Shown here: one piece after another, positions 25,678 to 34,996 of the stretch
How positions within the stretch are numbered: position 1 is the stretch's first letter
Layout of the letters: every line of letters begins with the position of its first letter
Assembly (NCBI GenBank): GCA_030448125.1
Contig: JAUJNO010000001.1
Span: forward strand, 311,602 to 375,601
Reading direction: 5' to 3'
Origin: Rubrobacteraceae bacterium
Lineage (GTDB): Bacteria > Actinomycetota > Rubrobacteria > Rubrobacterales > Rubrobacteraceae
DNA: 64,000 nt
Notes under the pieces: generated by a model
Told to the model about the DNA's origin: nothing
Databases searched by the model: none
Seen by the model: the letters and a program-made list of their open reading frames with translations, nothing else
Made by a program: the position numbers and the translations under genes

Positions 25678-27802
25678 TCCGGTTCGAGCTCACCCCCGCG
25701 CCCACGGGTTCGAGGATGCCGCCGTCCACGTCGAGCTTCGACTCTTCGTAGGGCGCCTCTTGCATGTCCGGCTCCTTCCCGCCGCGGATGAGGCCGAACC
25801 AGACGCGGGCGGCGTCGGCTATGACGATGATGATCGCGAGCGCGAAGACGATCGAGAGTATTCCGTCTACCGTCGCGTTCGTGATTATCTGCTGGGTCTG
25901 TGCGAGGCTCGAAGCGCCGGTGTAGTTCTCGCCGTTCGCCAGCGCGCTCTGGGCGGCGGACCTTTGAGCGAAGAAGCCGATAGTGGGCTCGGAGGAGAAG
26001 ATCTTGTACCAGCTCGCCGTCAGCGTCACCACGGCGTCCCACGCCAGGGGCACGAGCGTCACCCAGATATATCTCAGCTTGCCCATCTTTATGAGGATCG
26101 TGGTAGCAACCGTAAGGGCTACGGCGGCTAAAAGCTGGTTCGCGATGCCGAAGAGTGGGAAGAGCTGGTTGATGCCCCCGAGCGGGTCGGTCACGCCGAC
26201 GATCAGGAAGTAGCCCCAGGCTGCGACTATCAAGGCGCTGGCGATCAGGTTGCCCGGCAGCCACGAGGCGTTGCGGAAGGGCTCGTAGACGTTGCCGAGA
26301 AGGTCCTGGAGCATGAACCGTCCGACGCGCGTCCCCGCGTCGACAGTCGTGAGGATGAATAGGGCCTCGAACATGATCGCGAAGTGGTACCAGAATGCCT
26401 GCAGCCCCCCGAGGAAGGCCGTCAAACCCGCGAAGATCTGGGACATACCGACCGCGAGCGTCGGTGCACCGCCGGTCCGGGAGATGATGCTCGACTCACC
26501 CACGGATGCCGCGGTGTTCGTGAGCGTATCCGCGCTGACCGAGAACCCGAGGCCCGTGACGGCCGTGGCCGCCGACTCCGCGGTGCCGCCGGTCACGGCC
26601 CCGGGCGCGTTCATTGCGAAGTAGAGGCCGGGATCGAGGACCGCGGCGGCGATCAGGGCCATCACCGCGACGAACGACTCCATGAGCATCGCCCCGTAGC
26701 CGATGAAGCGCACCTGCGACTCTTTCTGGATAAGCTTCGGGGTCGTGCCGGAGGCAATGAGCGAGTGGAAGCCCGAGAGTGCTCCGCAGGCGATGGTTAT
26801 GAACACGAACGGGAAGAGCGGTCCTACCGGAGCCACGGGTCCACCCGTCGCGGAGGAGGCGAACTCGGTGAGGCGCGGCATCTGCATGACGGGCAGGGTG
26901 ATGGCTATGCCGATGGCCAGAAGGGCTATAGTTCCTATCTTCATAAACGTCGAGAGGTAGTCGCGCGGGGCCAGGAGCACCCACACCGGCAGAACGGAGG
27001 CGACGAAGCCGTAGACGATGAGCGCTATCGCGATCGTGACCCCCCCAAAGGTCCAGGCCTCGGCGTAGGAGGAGGACTCGGAGATCCAACCGCCACCTAT
27101 GATGGCGAGTAGCAGGAGACCCACCCCTATAGCCGAGACCTCCAGGATCCTACCCGGCCTCAAGAAGCGCAGGTAGAAGCCCATCAAGAGCGCGATCGGG
27201 AGCGTCATCGCGATGGAGAAGGCGCCCCACGGCGAGTCGGCCAAAGCGTTGACCACGACGAGCGCCAGAACCGCGAGCAGGATGACCATGATGGCGAGGA
27301 CCGCGACGAGCGCCGCCGCCCCTCCCACGGGGCCTATCTCCTCGCGGGCCATCTGCCCGAGGGTCTTGCCGTTTCGGCGCATGGAGAAGAACAGGATCGT
27401 CATGTCCTGGACGGCCCCGGCCAAGATCACGCCGACGATGATCCAGAGCGTCCCCGGCAGGAACCCCATCTGCGCCGCCAGCACGGGACCCACGAGCGGC
27501 CCCGCCCCCGCTATCGCGGCGAAGTGGTGCCCGAAGAGGATCCTGCGGTCCATCGGCTCGAAGTCTTGCCCATTGTTGAGCCGCTCGGCCGGTGTCGCCC
27601 GGTTGTCGTCCGTATCCAGCACCTTGCGCTGGATGAACCTCGCGTAGAACCTGTAAGCAATGGCGTAGGAGGCGAGCGCCGCGAAGAGTAGCCACGCCGC
27701 GTTTACGGTCTCTCCCCTGCCGAGGGCCAGCACCCCCCAACACAGGGCCCCAACCAACGCGACGCCGATCCAGACAGTATACCGGCCGAGACGGTTCCCC
27801 AT
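25670..27802 (-). CDS. cstA: CstA-type carbon starvation peptide/pyruvate transporter
   Basis: 710-aa polytopic membrane protein of the CstA/BtsT family, with about 18 helices. Characteristic stretches: DRRILFGHHFAAIAGAGPLVGPVLAAQMGF, GALSGFHSLIASGTTPK, WYHFAIMFEALFILTTVDAGTRVGRFMLQD and GGINQLFPLFGIANQLLAAVAL. The family imports peptides or pyruvate when carbon is scarce. ATG with GGAGGAGGAG upstream. Forms an operon with ybdD. Confidence 0.96.
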   Translation of the reverse strand: MGNRLGRYTVWIGVALVGALCWGVLALGRGETVNAAWLLFAALASYAIAYRFYARFIQRKVLDTDDNRATPAERLNNGQDFEPMDRRILFGHHFAAIAGAGPLVGPVLAAQMGFLPGTLWIIVGVILAGAVQDMTILFFSMRRNGKTLGQMAREEIGPVGGAAALVAVLAIMVILLAVLALVVVNALADSPWGAFSIAMTLPIALLMGFYLRFLRPGRILEVSAIGVGLLLLAIIGGGWISESSSYAEAWTFGGVTIAIALIVYGFVASVLPVWVLLAPRDYLSTFMKIGTIALLAIGIAITLPVMQMPRLTEFASSATGGPVAPVGPLFPFVFITIACGALSGFHSLIASGTTPKLIQKESQVRFIGYGAMLMESFVAVMALIAAAVLDPGLYFAMNAPGAVTGGTAESAATAVTGLGFSVSADTLTNTAASVGESSIISRTGGAPTLAVGMSQIFAGLTAFLGGLQAFWYHFAIMFEALFILTTVDAGTRVGRFMLQDLLGNVYEPFRNASWLPGNLIASALIVAAWGYFLIVGVTDPLGGINQLFPLFGIANQLLAAVALTVATTILIKMGKLRYIWVTLVPLAWDAVVTLTASWYKIFSSEPTIGFFAQRSAAQSALANGENYTGASSLAQTQQIITNATVDGILSIVFALAIIIVIADAARVWFGLIRGGKEPDMQEAPYEESKLDVDGGILEPVGAGVSSNRNE

Positions 27803-27955
27803 AGTCTCCTCCTCCTCCTACTACCTCTTCCCAAAGGCTTTGATCCGGTTCGCGCATAGTAGCACAACCGGGTATTCCAGCAAACTGCTCGTGTCAAGGG
27901 GGTTCCGTCGCTGCCCCGGACTCCGAGGACCCCGGTCCCGGCGACCCTTATCGGT

Positions 27956-28156
27956 CTACCGGGCGTCCTCGGGGCCGTTGTGTTTCGCGGTGAGGGCGAG
28001 GGCGGATCGGGCGGCGCTCAAGGCCATCGTGACGTAGCCGTCCACCCGTGCGTCCTCGAAGTCCAACTCGCCGAGCAGAAGCGGGTCGGCCTTTACCTCT
28101 TCCAACCGCCGGACGACCTCTTCGAGAGCCTTTGCCTTATCCTCCCTGCCGCCCAC
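27956..28156 (-). CDS. hypothetical small protein
   Basis: 66 aa from GTG 28156; the frame is open further to 28357 but that stretch looks non-coding. The protein is helical: an amphipathic charged first half (EDKAKALEEVVRRLEEVKADPLLLGELDFEDARVDG when read through) and a hydrophobic end (YVTMALSAARSALAL). Not recognised. A G-rich site precedes the GTG. Confidence 0.45.
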   Translation of the reverse strand: MGGREDKAKALEEVVRRLEEVKADPLLLGELDFEDARVDGYVTMALSAARSALALTAKHNGPEDAR

Positions 28157-28483
28157 CAGCCACCCCCCGCTCGCGCTACCCGTCGGGGGCAGGGATACCC
28201 GCGCGGCGGCGCCCGAAACCGCTCTCCTGAAGATTCGAGAGAAGCTTTCGTGCTTCGGATTGCGGTCTACCAGGCGCGCGCTCTGGTTCCTTGTCCTCTT
28301 GGGTGAGCGGGTCATAAGATTGCTGTGACCCGAGTAACCGCACTCTGTAATTGACAAACGGAGATATGTGCCTTTAGAACATAACCCTTACTCTGGTGCC
28401 CGACTCCTCCTTTCCCTTTCCCCATTTATGGACGGGCACCAGTTTCTTGTTACACAGCTTACCAGGTGAAAAGGACGCTGTTG

Positions 28484-28651
28484 ATGTACTGGAGCAACCA
28501 GGAGATAGATACCAGGACCTACCCCGCCCGTTGTCCTAGCTGTAATGCAACGAAGTGGCTTGATTTCGATTGGGAGACCGGACTCGGTTACTGCCATTCC
28601 TGCGGGTGGGACCCCGACAGTGGTGACGCTACGGACTCTGAAGCAGGGTAG
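28484..28651 (+). CDS. small zinc-ribbon protein
   Basis: 55 aa from ATG 28484, with AAGGA eight bases upstream (an earlier GTG at 28466 is possible). Two knuckles CPSC and CHSC about 22 residues apart, followed by a glycine-tryptophan turn, form a zinc ribbon. No family name is recognised. Such proteins bind nucleic acid or act as small adaptors. Confidence 0.6.
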   Translation: MYWSNQEIDTRTYPARCPSCNATKWLDFDWETGLGYCHSCGWDPDSGDATDSEAG

Positions 28652-28737
28652 GGATGAGCGGGCTCTGCAAGGGTTGGAGGCGCCGGCCAACTTCGACCTC
28701 CTACCGTAGAGCGCAGAGAAGTTACGGGCGAAACGTA

Positions 28738-28767
28738 GGGCCGGGGCCCCGAAGGACCCCGGCCCGC
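28738..28767. terminator. GC-rich hairpin
   Basis: GGGCCGGGG pairs with CCCCGGCCC around a 10-base loop. It lies between the zinc-ribbon gene and the converging DUF4383 gene and can serve both; T-runs are weak. Confidence 0.65.
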
Positions 28768-28794
28768 CTTTGGATCGAGCTGCCCTACGTATTA

Positions 28795-29208
28795 CTACCG
28801 TGAGGCGGTGGCCGTGCCCGCAGTCCCTTGCGAGGTAAAGTAGGCCCCGAACGCCACCAGCGCGGTTACGATGTGCAGGATGTGGTCCCATCCGTTGAGC
28901 GGCAGGATTCCTCCCAGGAACGTCACACCGAAGATCAACCCCAATACGAACAACGCTGCGTAAGCCACCCCGATTGTCAGGGTATAGGCTTTCGCGGCGG
29001 CGAGGTTCCGGTAGGTTGCCAACCCCGCCACCCCGATCAGGAGATGCGTCAGGCTGTGTAACGCATTAACGAAGAACAGGCCGAGCAACAACCCCACGAA
29101 GGAGCTGTCAGGAGTCTTCGCCGCCAGCAGCGGCGGAATGAAGCCCGCAATTCCTACCAATAGGTAGATCGCCCCAAACACCTGGGCGAAGCGTTGGACC
29201 AACGTCAT
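28795..29208 (-). CDS. DUF4383 family membrane protein
   Basis: 137 aa with four hydrophobic helices. The pattern (FAQVFGAIYLLVGIAGFIP..., FFVNALHSLTHLLIGVAGL, GWDHILHIVTALVAFGAYF) matches the DUF4383 family common in actinobacteria. Function unknown. AGGAGG site 6 bases before ATG. Stands alone. Confidence 0.85.
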   Translation of the reverse strand: MTLVQRFAQVFGAIYLLVGIAGFIPPLLAAKTPDSSFVGLLLGLFFVNALHSLTHLLIGVAGLATYRNLAAAKAYTLTIGVAYAALFVLGLIFGVTFLGGILPLNGWDHILHIVTALVAFGAYFTSQGTAGTATASR

Positions 29209-29363
29209 ATCGTTCCTCCTTCGGTTCGTCTCTTCAATCTCTCTACGTATTTACGTGAAGCCTCCCCTTTCCCAGTCTAGAGTCCTCACCTATACGTATT
29301 TTCGTGTGCCCGTCACTTCCCGTCAAGGAGGAGGACAGGGCAAAGAAAAATTATTGGTCCCGG

Positions 29364-30092
29364 CTAGAACCGGGGCGAGAGAAGCCGGGGGCCCGTAAGA
29401 CAGACGCCGAAGGCCAGGACGGCGGCGATGATTCCCGGGTAGACGAACACCTCGAAGGGCACAGCGCCAGCTTCACCGGCGAGGCCGAAGACGGCCTTTA
29501 GCGCGTCGTTCATGTAGGCGAAGGGGACAAAGTCGCGCAAAGTCGCGGAGATGCCAGTGGGGTTCTGGTTGCGAAAGAAGCCGGAGACGTAGATCAGGGG
29601 CGCGAGGATCGCCGTCGCGTACAGCAGCACGTCCGCCGGCGAGGAGGTGAAGTTGGCGATGAAGATGCCGATGCAGTTCGCCGTCACGAGTGTCGCGAAG
29701 ACTCCAAAGGTGGCGGCCAAAACCCACACCAGCGGCGCCGGGTGGAGCACGTAGACGAGTAGCAACGCGGGCAGGAGCTGGATAAAGTCGAGGACGGCGT
29801 TGATCGCCAGGATCTCGAAGACGATGCGCCGCGGCGAGAGGGGGGTGAGGGCGATACGGACGAGGATGCCGTCGTTCAGATCCGCCGTCAGGCTCTCGCC
29901 GGCCCCGAAGGTCCCGGCCATGACCGCGACGATCCCTACAACCGCCGCGGCGTACTGGGCCGGTATGTCGCTCACCGCCACCGGGACTATGAGCGCCATC
30001 GGGTAAATCATCTTTATTAGGAGCGCGAACCTCTTCGAGAAGAACAGCGTTGCATCCTTTTTCCAGTAAGCGTCCGGCGGGTTAAGCCTCAT
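29364..30092 (-). CDS. ABC-2 type transporter permease
   Basis: 242 aa with six hydrophobic helices, the usual half-size permease of an ABC-2 exporter. Its ATG overlaps the ATPase gene by 11 bp, so the two are translated together. No substrate-specific feature can be seen. Confidence 0.85.
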   Translation of the reverse strand: MRLNPPDAYWKKDATLFFSKRFALLIKMIYPMALIVPVAVSDIPAQYAAAVVGIVAVMAGTFGAGESLTADLNDGILVRIALTPLSPRRIVFEILAINAVLDFIQLLPALLLVYVLHPAPLVWVLAATFGVFATLVTANCIGIFIANFTSSPADVLLYATAILAPLIYVSGFFRNQNPTGISATLRDFVPFAYMNDALKAVFGLAGEAGAVPFEVFVYPGIIAAVLAFGVCLTGPRLLSPRF

Positions 30093-31056
30093 AGTCTCTT
30101 AGCGCCTCCCCCGTCAGCTTTACGTACACGTCTTCCAGGCTCGGCCGGCGCACCGCGAGGTCGGTGATGTCTCCTCCGGCGTCGATCAGGCCCGCGACCA
30201 CGTCCGCCACGATACCCGGTCTTTGGGCGCAGTGGACCACGAGGTCCCGACCCTCCGTCGCCACCCGCTCGACCCCCGGCACCCCTTCGAGCGCGCCGTA
30301 CTCGACCGGGTTGCGGAGCGTCGCCACGATGCGGCGCGTCCCTTCGAGCGAGGAGACGAAGCTCTCCGGTGTTCCGAGTGCTATGAGTCTACCCCGGTGC
30401 AAGAACGCGACGCGGTCGCACATAGCCTCGACCTCGTCCACCTGGTTACTCGCGACGAGGACGGCGACGCCCGCGGCGGCGAGCTCCCGGATCTTCTTCT
30501 GGTAAGCGAGCTGCGAGGTGTAGTCGAGCCCGAGCGACGGCTCGTCCAGGAGCAAAAGCTCCGGCCCGTGCGCCATCGCCTCGATGAGCGCCAGCTTCTT
30601 CCCCATCCCGTAGGAGTACGTCTTCGCCCTGTCGTCCCCGTACTCCGCCAGTCCGAAGTAGTCGAAGAGCTCCTCGAGCACGCCCTCCGCCTTCCCCTCC
30701 TCCATCCCGTAGGAGCGGGCGAAGAGGTAGGCGTTGGCCCGGCCGGTCAGGTCCCCGTAGTGGGTCGGACGGTCTACCATCAGGCCCATCTTCGCGCGCG
30801 CTTTCCGGCGTTCCTTGAGGCCGTCCACGCCGCCGATACGGAAAGTACCGCTCTCCGGCGCGATGGCGGTCGAGAGGACGCGCAGCAGGGTGCTCTTGCC
30901 GGAGCCGTTCGGGCCCATGAGGCCGAAGACCTCACCAGGCTCGACGGTGAGGCTCAAGCCCTCGACTCCCCTGCCGCTGCTCTTATAGCGGCGGGCGACG
31001 TTCCTGACTTCGAGCGCGGGCGACGTCTTTCTCGTGTCTGCCATCGGTGACCACAT
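30082..31056 (-). CDS. ABC transporter ATP-binding protein
   Basis: 324 aa (or 320 from the second ATG, 31044). Walker A GPNGSGKST, a divergent signature SYGMGKKLALIEAMAHGP, Walker B LLLLDEPSLGLD, and the H-loop replaced by the VASNQVDEVEAMC stretch, where Asn stands at the usual His. The C-terminal extension of about 80 residues resembles CcmA/DrrA-type ATPases (SLEDVYVKLTGEAL). Partner of the permease that follows. Confidence 0.9.
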   Translation of the reverse strand: MWSPMADTRKTSPALEVRNVARRYKSSGRGVEGLSLTVEPGEVFGLMGPNGSGKSTLLRVLSTAIAPESGTFRIGGVDGLKERRKARAKMGLMVDRPTHYGDLTGRANAYLFARSYGMEEGKAEGVLEELFDYFGLAEYGDDRAKTYSYGMGKKLALIEAMAHGPELLLLDEPSLGLDYTSQLAYQKKIRELAAAGVAVLVASNQVDEVEAMCDRVAFLHRGRLIALGTPESFVSSLEGTRRIVATLRNPVEYGALEGVPGVERVATEGRDLVVHCAQRPGIVADVVAGLIDAGGDITDLAVRRPSLEDVYVKLTGEALRDYEA

Positions 31057-31222
31057 TCTAGCGTTGTGCCGGGAACGCCGTTGTTACGGGCGTCACACGG
31101 ACCTCCAGACAAGTACCGGGTGAGATCGTCTCGAAGAGCCGGTTATGGGAATGGCTGCTCGCGAGGCACCTGACGACGCCTCATCCTTACCCCGCCGACC
31201 CTGACACCCGTACCGTACTATA

Positions 31223-31240
31223 TAGACAGACTAGACAGAA
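31223..31240. promoter_or_regulatory. direct repeat upstream of antitoxin, autoregulatory operator candidate
   Basis: TAGACAGAC-TAGACAGAA, two 9-bp repeats next to a TATATA stretch, 19 bases before the antitoxin ATG. Phd/YefM antitoxins usually repress their own promoter, which makes this a natural operator candidate. Confidence 0.4.
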
Positions 31241-31258
31241 AAAGCGGAGGTGCTAGGG

Positions 31259-31513
31259 ATGGTTTGGCAGTTGCAGGAGGCAAAGCAGAGGTTCAGCGAG
31301 TTGGTCCGGCGGGCGGAGCGGGAGGGGCCGCAGGTGGTCACCAGGCACGGCGAGGAGGTGGTCGTGGTGGTGCCCGTTGAGGAGTTCCGGCGGATGAGCG
31401 ACCGGATCGGCGGGCGAAAGCCGGACTTCAAGGAGTTTTTGATGAGCGGGCCGGACCTGAGCGTACTCGACCTGGAGCGGCCGAAGGAGATGCCGCGAGA
31501 TATCGCGTTATAG
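31259..31513 (+). CDS. Phd/YefM family antitoxin
   Basis: 84 aa from ATG 31259 with GGAGGT seven bases upstream. The N-terminal MVWQLQEAKQRFSELVRRAEREGPQVVTRHGEEVVVVVPVEEF is a typical Phd/YefM DNA-binding fold. The C-terminal tail should bind and block the toxin. The VapC-like gene begins 4 bp downstream, as in type II toxin-antitoxin operons. Confidence 0.88.
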   Translation: MVWQLQEAKQRFSELVRRAEREGPQVVTRHGEEVVVVVPVEEFRRMSDRIGGRKPDFKEFLMSGPDLSVLDLERPKEMPRDIAL

Positions 31514-31516
31514 GGT

Positions 31517-31931
31517 GTGAAGTACCTGCTGGATACGAACGTCCTTTCGGAGGCGCGCAGACCACGGGGCGATGAGGGGGTGAAGGGCTGGCTATCTTCG
31601 GTGCCCGCCGGCGAACTGTACCTCAGCGCGCTCGTTATCGGGAGTTTGCTGCGGGGTGGAGCGCCTGAAGCGGCGTGACCCGGTTCAGGCCGAAATCTAC
31701 GAAGCCTGGCTCGGCGCCGTTCTCCACAATTATGCCGACCGCATCCTCCCCGTAGACGCCGAGGCCGCCGAGGAGTGGGGACGGATGAGCGTGCCCGACC
31801 CCCTCCCTATAGTGGACGCCCTTTTGGCGGCCACGGCGAAGGTGAGGGGAATGACCTTCGTGACCCGCAACACGGCCGACGTTGCTAGAACCGGGGCGCG
31901 ACTGCTCAACCCGTTCAGGATCGGCCGGTAG
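31517..31931 (+). pseudogene. VapC/FitB-type PIN-domain toxin, frameshifted
   Basis: Starts at GTG 31517 (KYLLDTNVLSEARRPRG, with the first metal-binding Asp in DTN). The frame breaks near 31645-31660, exactly at the conserved GELRRG motif that supplies the second acidic residue, and continues one frame away (ERLKRRDPVQAE, VDALLAATA with its Asp, TRNTADV) to 31931. If the frame is really lost the antitoxin is solitary. PIN toxins are RNases. A sequencing error of one base would also explain it. Confidence 0.8.
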
Positions 31932-32087
31932 GGACCTCGGCCCGGCTGGTATCATGCAACACGCAAGTTTCGGGGGCTATGCGGGTACGTGTAAGGGTTT
32001 TGGAGGGTTTGTGGAGAAGGATCATGCCGGCTTGACGCCGCTGGTGGGCGCCGATCTCGGATTGACATCCGTGGGCGCGCCGGGCGA

Positions 32088-32708
32088 AGCAAGCAACCAC
32101 GCCGCTTCATCTGGTCCGTCGCCGACCTGCTGTGGGGCGACTACAAGAGATCCGAGTACGGGAAGGTGGTCCTGCCTCTGACCGTGCTGCGCCGGCTCGA
32201 TGGGGTACTCGCCCCGACGAAGGAACGGGTCCTCGAAAGGTATGCCGGGCTGCCGAAGAGGTTTGACGCTATCCTCAACCGCATCACCGGCGTGCAGTTC
32301 AACAACACCTCCGAGCTGGACCTGAGAAAGGTGCTCGACGACCCGCAGGGCGTCGCCGACCAGTTGCGCCAGTACGTCGCCGGGTTCTCGGAGGAGGTGC
32401 GGGAGGTCTTCGAGAAGTTCGACCTCGATGCCCAGATCTCGCGCCTCGACGCGGCGAACCTGCTGTACCTGGTACTGGGGAAGTTCGTGGAGATAGACCT
32501 CGGGCCGGAGAACGTCTCCAACACCGCGATGGGCTACATCTACGAGGAGTTGAGGGAACTTCCGGAACACCTTGAAGGCAAAAGAGGCGACGCCCTTGGA
32601 GCCAAAGGTCGAAAAGTTCAAGTTCCATGCTACCGGAGTTGGGCTCGTAAAGGACGGCCCCTTGGAGCTGACCAGGTATGGGTACCGCTAGACACCGAGG
32701 CTTGTTAA
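32088..32708 (+). pseudogene. HsdM (type I restriction methyltransferase) N-terminal fragment
   Basis: Codons from about 32088 read KQPRRFIWSVADLLWGDYKRSEYG and then LPLTVLRRLDGVLAPTKERVLERY, the N-terminal helical domain of type I methyltransferase subunits, up to NTAMGYIYEEL near 32560. There is no start codon in frame upstream (a stop at 31992-31994, then none), and the catalytic domain with the SAM and NPPF motifs is absent. A remnant of a restriction-modification locus, next to a broken toxin-antitoxin pair. Confidence 0.8.
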
Positions 32709-32758
32709 CCCAAAAGGAGGTAGTCTCCGCCGAGTAGGACGCACCGAGAAGCAACCTT

Positions 32759-32790
32759 GCCGGGGCTCTTCGCAGAGCCCCGGCTCTTTA
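32759..32790 (+). terminator. rho-independent terminator
   Basis: GCCGGGGCTC and GAGCCCCGGC enclose TTCGCA, followed by TCTTTA. A strong hairpin downstream of the HsdM remnant, perhaps the original end of the lost operon. Confidence 0.75.
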
Positions 32791-32963
32791 CTTGTCGACC
32801 AAGCGGCTCTTCCAAGACTCGCCGCTCTCTCCAAAACTTCCTTCCCGACGTTAGGAACGACGGGCTTATTCTAGTTCCGCCCCGCCCGTTGTTACACGCA
32901 TCACCCCAAAGACCCCTACGGTAGAATACAGTCGCGGACCAGAGAAGTAGAGAGAGGACTGTA

Positions 32964-33152
32964 TTGGCGGAGACGAAGCAGATCACCTGGGACCCCGAGG
33001 CCGACCGGCGCATAAAGCGCAGCCCCTTTCTGATGCGCCGCTTTATCCGCAAGCGCATCGAGGAGCGCGTCGCCGGCCGTGGGCGCACCCACGTAACCGA
33101 GGCCGACGTGGACGAGAGCGCCAGCATGTACCGCCAGTACCGCTTCAAGTAA
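32964..33152 (+). CDS. PCP_red-like small protein
   Basis: 62 aa from TTG with GAGAGAGG upstream. The pattern W-x-PEA-x(2)RI..PF..R..IRKRIEE.....THVTEADVDE matches the small PCP_red domain first seen at the C-terminus of light-independent protochlorophyllide reductase B subunits, which also occurs as a stand-alone protein in non-photosynthetic bacteria. Role unknown. Confidence 0.7.
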   Translation: MAETKQITWDPEADRRIKRSPFLMRRFIRKRIEERVAGRGRTHVTEADVDESASMYRQYRFK

Positions 33153-33348
33153 AGTCAGTTAGATGGCTTCTTCCGAAGCCTGGTTAGACTGAGATGCGCT
33201 TACGGCTTTCGTAGTAGAGAACGCAGATCTCGAACGGTTGAAAGCGTTGCTCGACCGGCACGGGCGTTAGCGCACGTGCGGCGCGACCGCTCTGGTAACA
33301 TTCCTACTCTGAACCTTCGGCCTTCTGGGATAGGGGACGTTCGACGCC

Positions 33349-33777
33349 GTGTCGCTAGCATATTCCTACGGGACGCTGTTCTTCTGGAGCTTCCTGGCGG
33401 CCACGGTCGTTCCGATGAGCTCGGAGCCGCCCCTGATCTACCTGGTCACCGTGCAGCGAGCCATCGTGCTGCCGGTGCTGGTGGGGACTTTGGGTAACGT
33501 GCTCGGCGCATGCACGACGTACTGGGTCGCGCGCCGGGCTGCAGGGGCGCTCGCCAAACGGAAGAAACCGGCAAGGGGGCAGAAGCAGGCGACCCGAATA
33601 CTCCAGCGCTACGGTCAGCCTGCCTTGCTTCTCTCCTGGGTGCCGGTACTAGGCGACGCGCTGGTCGCTCTCGCCGGTGCCGCGAAGATGCGCTTCGGGG
33701 TCTTCTGCTTCTGGGTCACGCTCGGCAAGGGGCTGCGCTATCTAGTGATCGCGCTGGCCACCCTCAACTTTTTCTGA
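33349..33777 (+). CDS. YqaA/DedA-like membrane protein
   Basis: 142 aa with four hydrophobic segments. The sequence FLAATVVPMSSEPPLIYLV, GTLGNVLGACTTYWVARRAAG and SWVPVLGDALVALAGAAKM follows the SNARE-associated/VTT family (YqaA group). Relatives move or scramble lipids such as undecaprenyl phosphate or phosphatidylethanolamine; assignment to one is not possible. GTG start. Confidence 0.83.
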   Translation: MSLAYSYGTLFFWSFLAATVVPMSSEPPLIYLVTVQRAIVLPVLVGTLGNVLGACTTYWVARRAAGALAKRKKPARGQKQATRILQRYGQPALLLSWVPVLGDALVALAGAAKMRFGVFCFWVTLGKGLRYLVIALATLNFF

Positions 33778-33870
33778 AACCTCGTGCCGATTGATTTGCA
33801 CTTCTATCGGGCATCAGAGCTACGTTAGGTTCGTACGAACCGTATATTCCGAGAAGGGGGACGTACAGAG

Positions 33871-34751
33871 ATGGCGAATAACAACGCGATAGCCGTTCTG
33901 GGGACCGGGATCATGGGCGCCGCGATGGCGCGCAACCTGCTCGCGGCGGGTATGGAGGTGCGCGTCTGGAACCGCTCGCGCGAGAAGGCGGAGCCACTGG
34001 CGGACGACGGCGCGACGGTGGCGGACAGCCCCGCCGAGGCCGCCGAAGGGGCTGGGTTCGTGCTGACTATGCTCGCGGACACCGACGCCGTTACGGAGGC
34101 CGCCGGCGGCGAGGACGGCGCGCTCTCGACGCTGCCCGGCGACGGCGTGTGGCTACAGACGAGCACGGTCGGACTCGAAGGTCACGAGCAGCTCGCCGTC
34201 CAGGCGGAGGAGCACGGCACTATCTACGTCGACGCTCCCGTGCTCGGGACCAAAGAGCCCGCCGAGCAGGGGCAGTTGATCGTGCTTGCCTCGGGGCCCG
34301 AGGAGGTCCAGGAGCGATGCCAGCCGGTCTTCGACGCGGTGGGCAGCAAGACCTTGTGGCTCGGACCGGCCGGCACCGGCAGCCGCCTCAAGCTCGTCAC
34401 CAACAACTGGATCGTGGGTCTCCTCGGCACGCTGGCAGAGACGATCTCCCTCGCCGAAGCCGTCGGCGTAGATCCCAACCAGTTCCTCGAGGTCATCGAG
34501 GGCGGACCTTTAGGCGTACCCTACGCGCAGATGAAGGGCCAGATGATGATCGAGGAAGAGTTCCCGACGAGCTTCTCCGCGAACCTGGCGCGAAAGGACG
34601 CGAACCTCGTTCTCCAGGCCGCCGAAGCCAACGGGCTGCGCCTGCCCCTCGCCGAGGCCGCCGCCGAACACTTCGACGAGGCGATAAACGCCGGGCACGG
34701 CGAAGAGACATGGCCGCCATCTACCAGGCAACCAAGCCCGACCACAGCTAG
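33871..34751 (+). CDS. NAD(P)-dependent beta-hydroxyacid dehydrogenase (3-hydroxyisobutyrate dehydrogenase-like), 3' frameshift
   Basis: About 293 aa when the frame is repaired. Rossmann motif VLGTGIMGAAMARNL with Asn-Arg after the second strand (NADP preference likely), substrate loop DAPVLGTKEPAEQGQL and catalytic lysine in GSRLKLVTNNWIVG. Near 34704-34708 one base appears to be missing (GAAGAGACATG where GAAGAGGACATG is expected); the proper C-terminus DMAAIYQATKPDHS then ends at TAG 34749-34751. As given, the frame runs on to 34947 through a terminator, which is unlikely. Reduces small 2-hydroxymethyl acids or semialdehydes. Confidence 0.88.
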
Positions 34752-34820
34752 TCCGGTCGGTCAACCCCCGGGCGTGAGAGAAGTTCGGGACAACGGGCTT
34801 ACATACAGCCGGGATTTAAC

Positions 34821-34856
34821 TTACCGTAAGGTCGTCTTTTACCGTAAGGTCGTCTT
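34821..34856. repeat. 18-bp tandem repeat
   Basis: TTACCGTAAGGTCGTCTT occurs twice back to back just before the terminator at 34865. Its role is not known. Confidence 0.6.
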
Positions 34857-34862
34857 CTTCCG

Positions 34863-34893
34863 AAGGGCTGGGGTGAGTACCCAGCCCTTTTTT
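34863..34893 (+). terminator. rho-independent terminator
   Basis: GGGCTGGG and CCCAGCCC around a short loop, followed by six T. It lies 110 bp after the repaired end of the dehydrogenase gene. Confidence 0.88.
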
Positions 34894-34968
34894 ATGCCCC
34901 GACTTTTTAGGCAGAGCGCCAACTTTCTGGGCAACCGGGTCTTTTAATAGACAAAGCCTCGGGAAATC

Positions 34969-34996
34969 TTGACAAATCGCATCCTCGTAGTATCAT
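34969..34996 (+). promoter_or_regulatory. sigma-70-type promoter of the sigma factor gene
   Basis: TTGACA, 16 bases, then TATCAT. Start of transcription would be near 35003, leaving a leader of about 180 nt before the sigma factor start, long enough for regulation at the RNA level. No known riboswitch fold is recognised. Confidence 0.7.

Noticed and set aside
31955..32087. possible start region of HsdM
   Set aside because: No ATG, GTG or TTG in the HsdM frame after the stop at 31992; the GTG at 32011 is in a different frame and does not lead into the methyltransferase.
34821..34856. tandem repeat as attachment site
   Set aside because: No integrase gene and no tRNA end nearby; two copies of 18 bp are more simply a slippage or processing feature.
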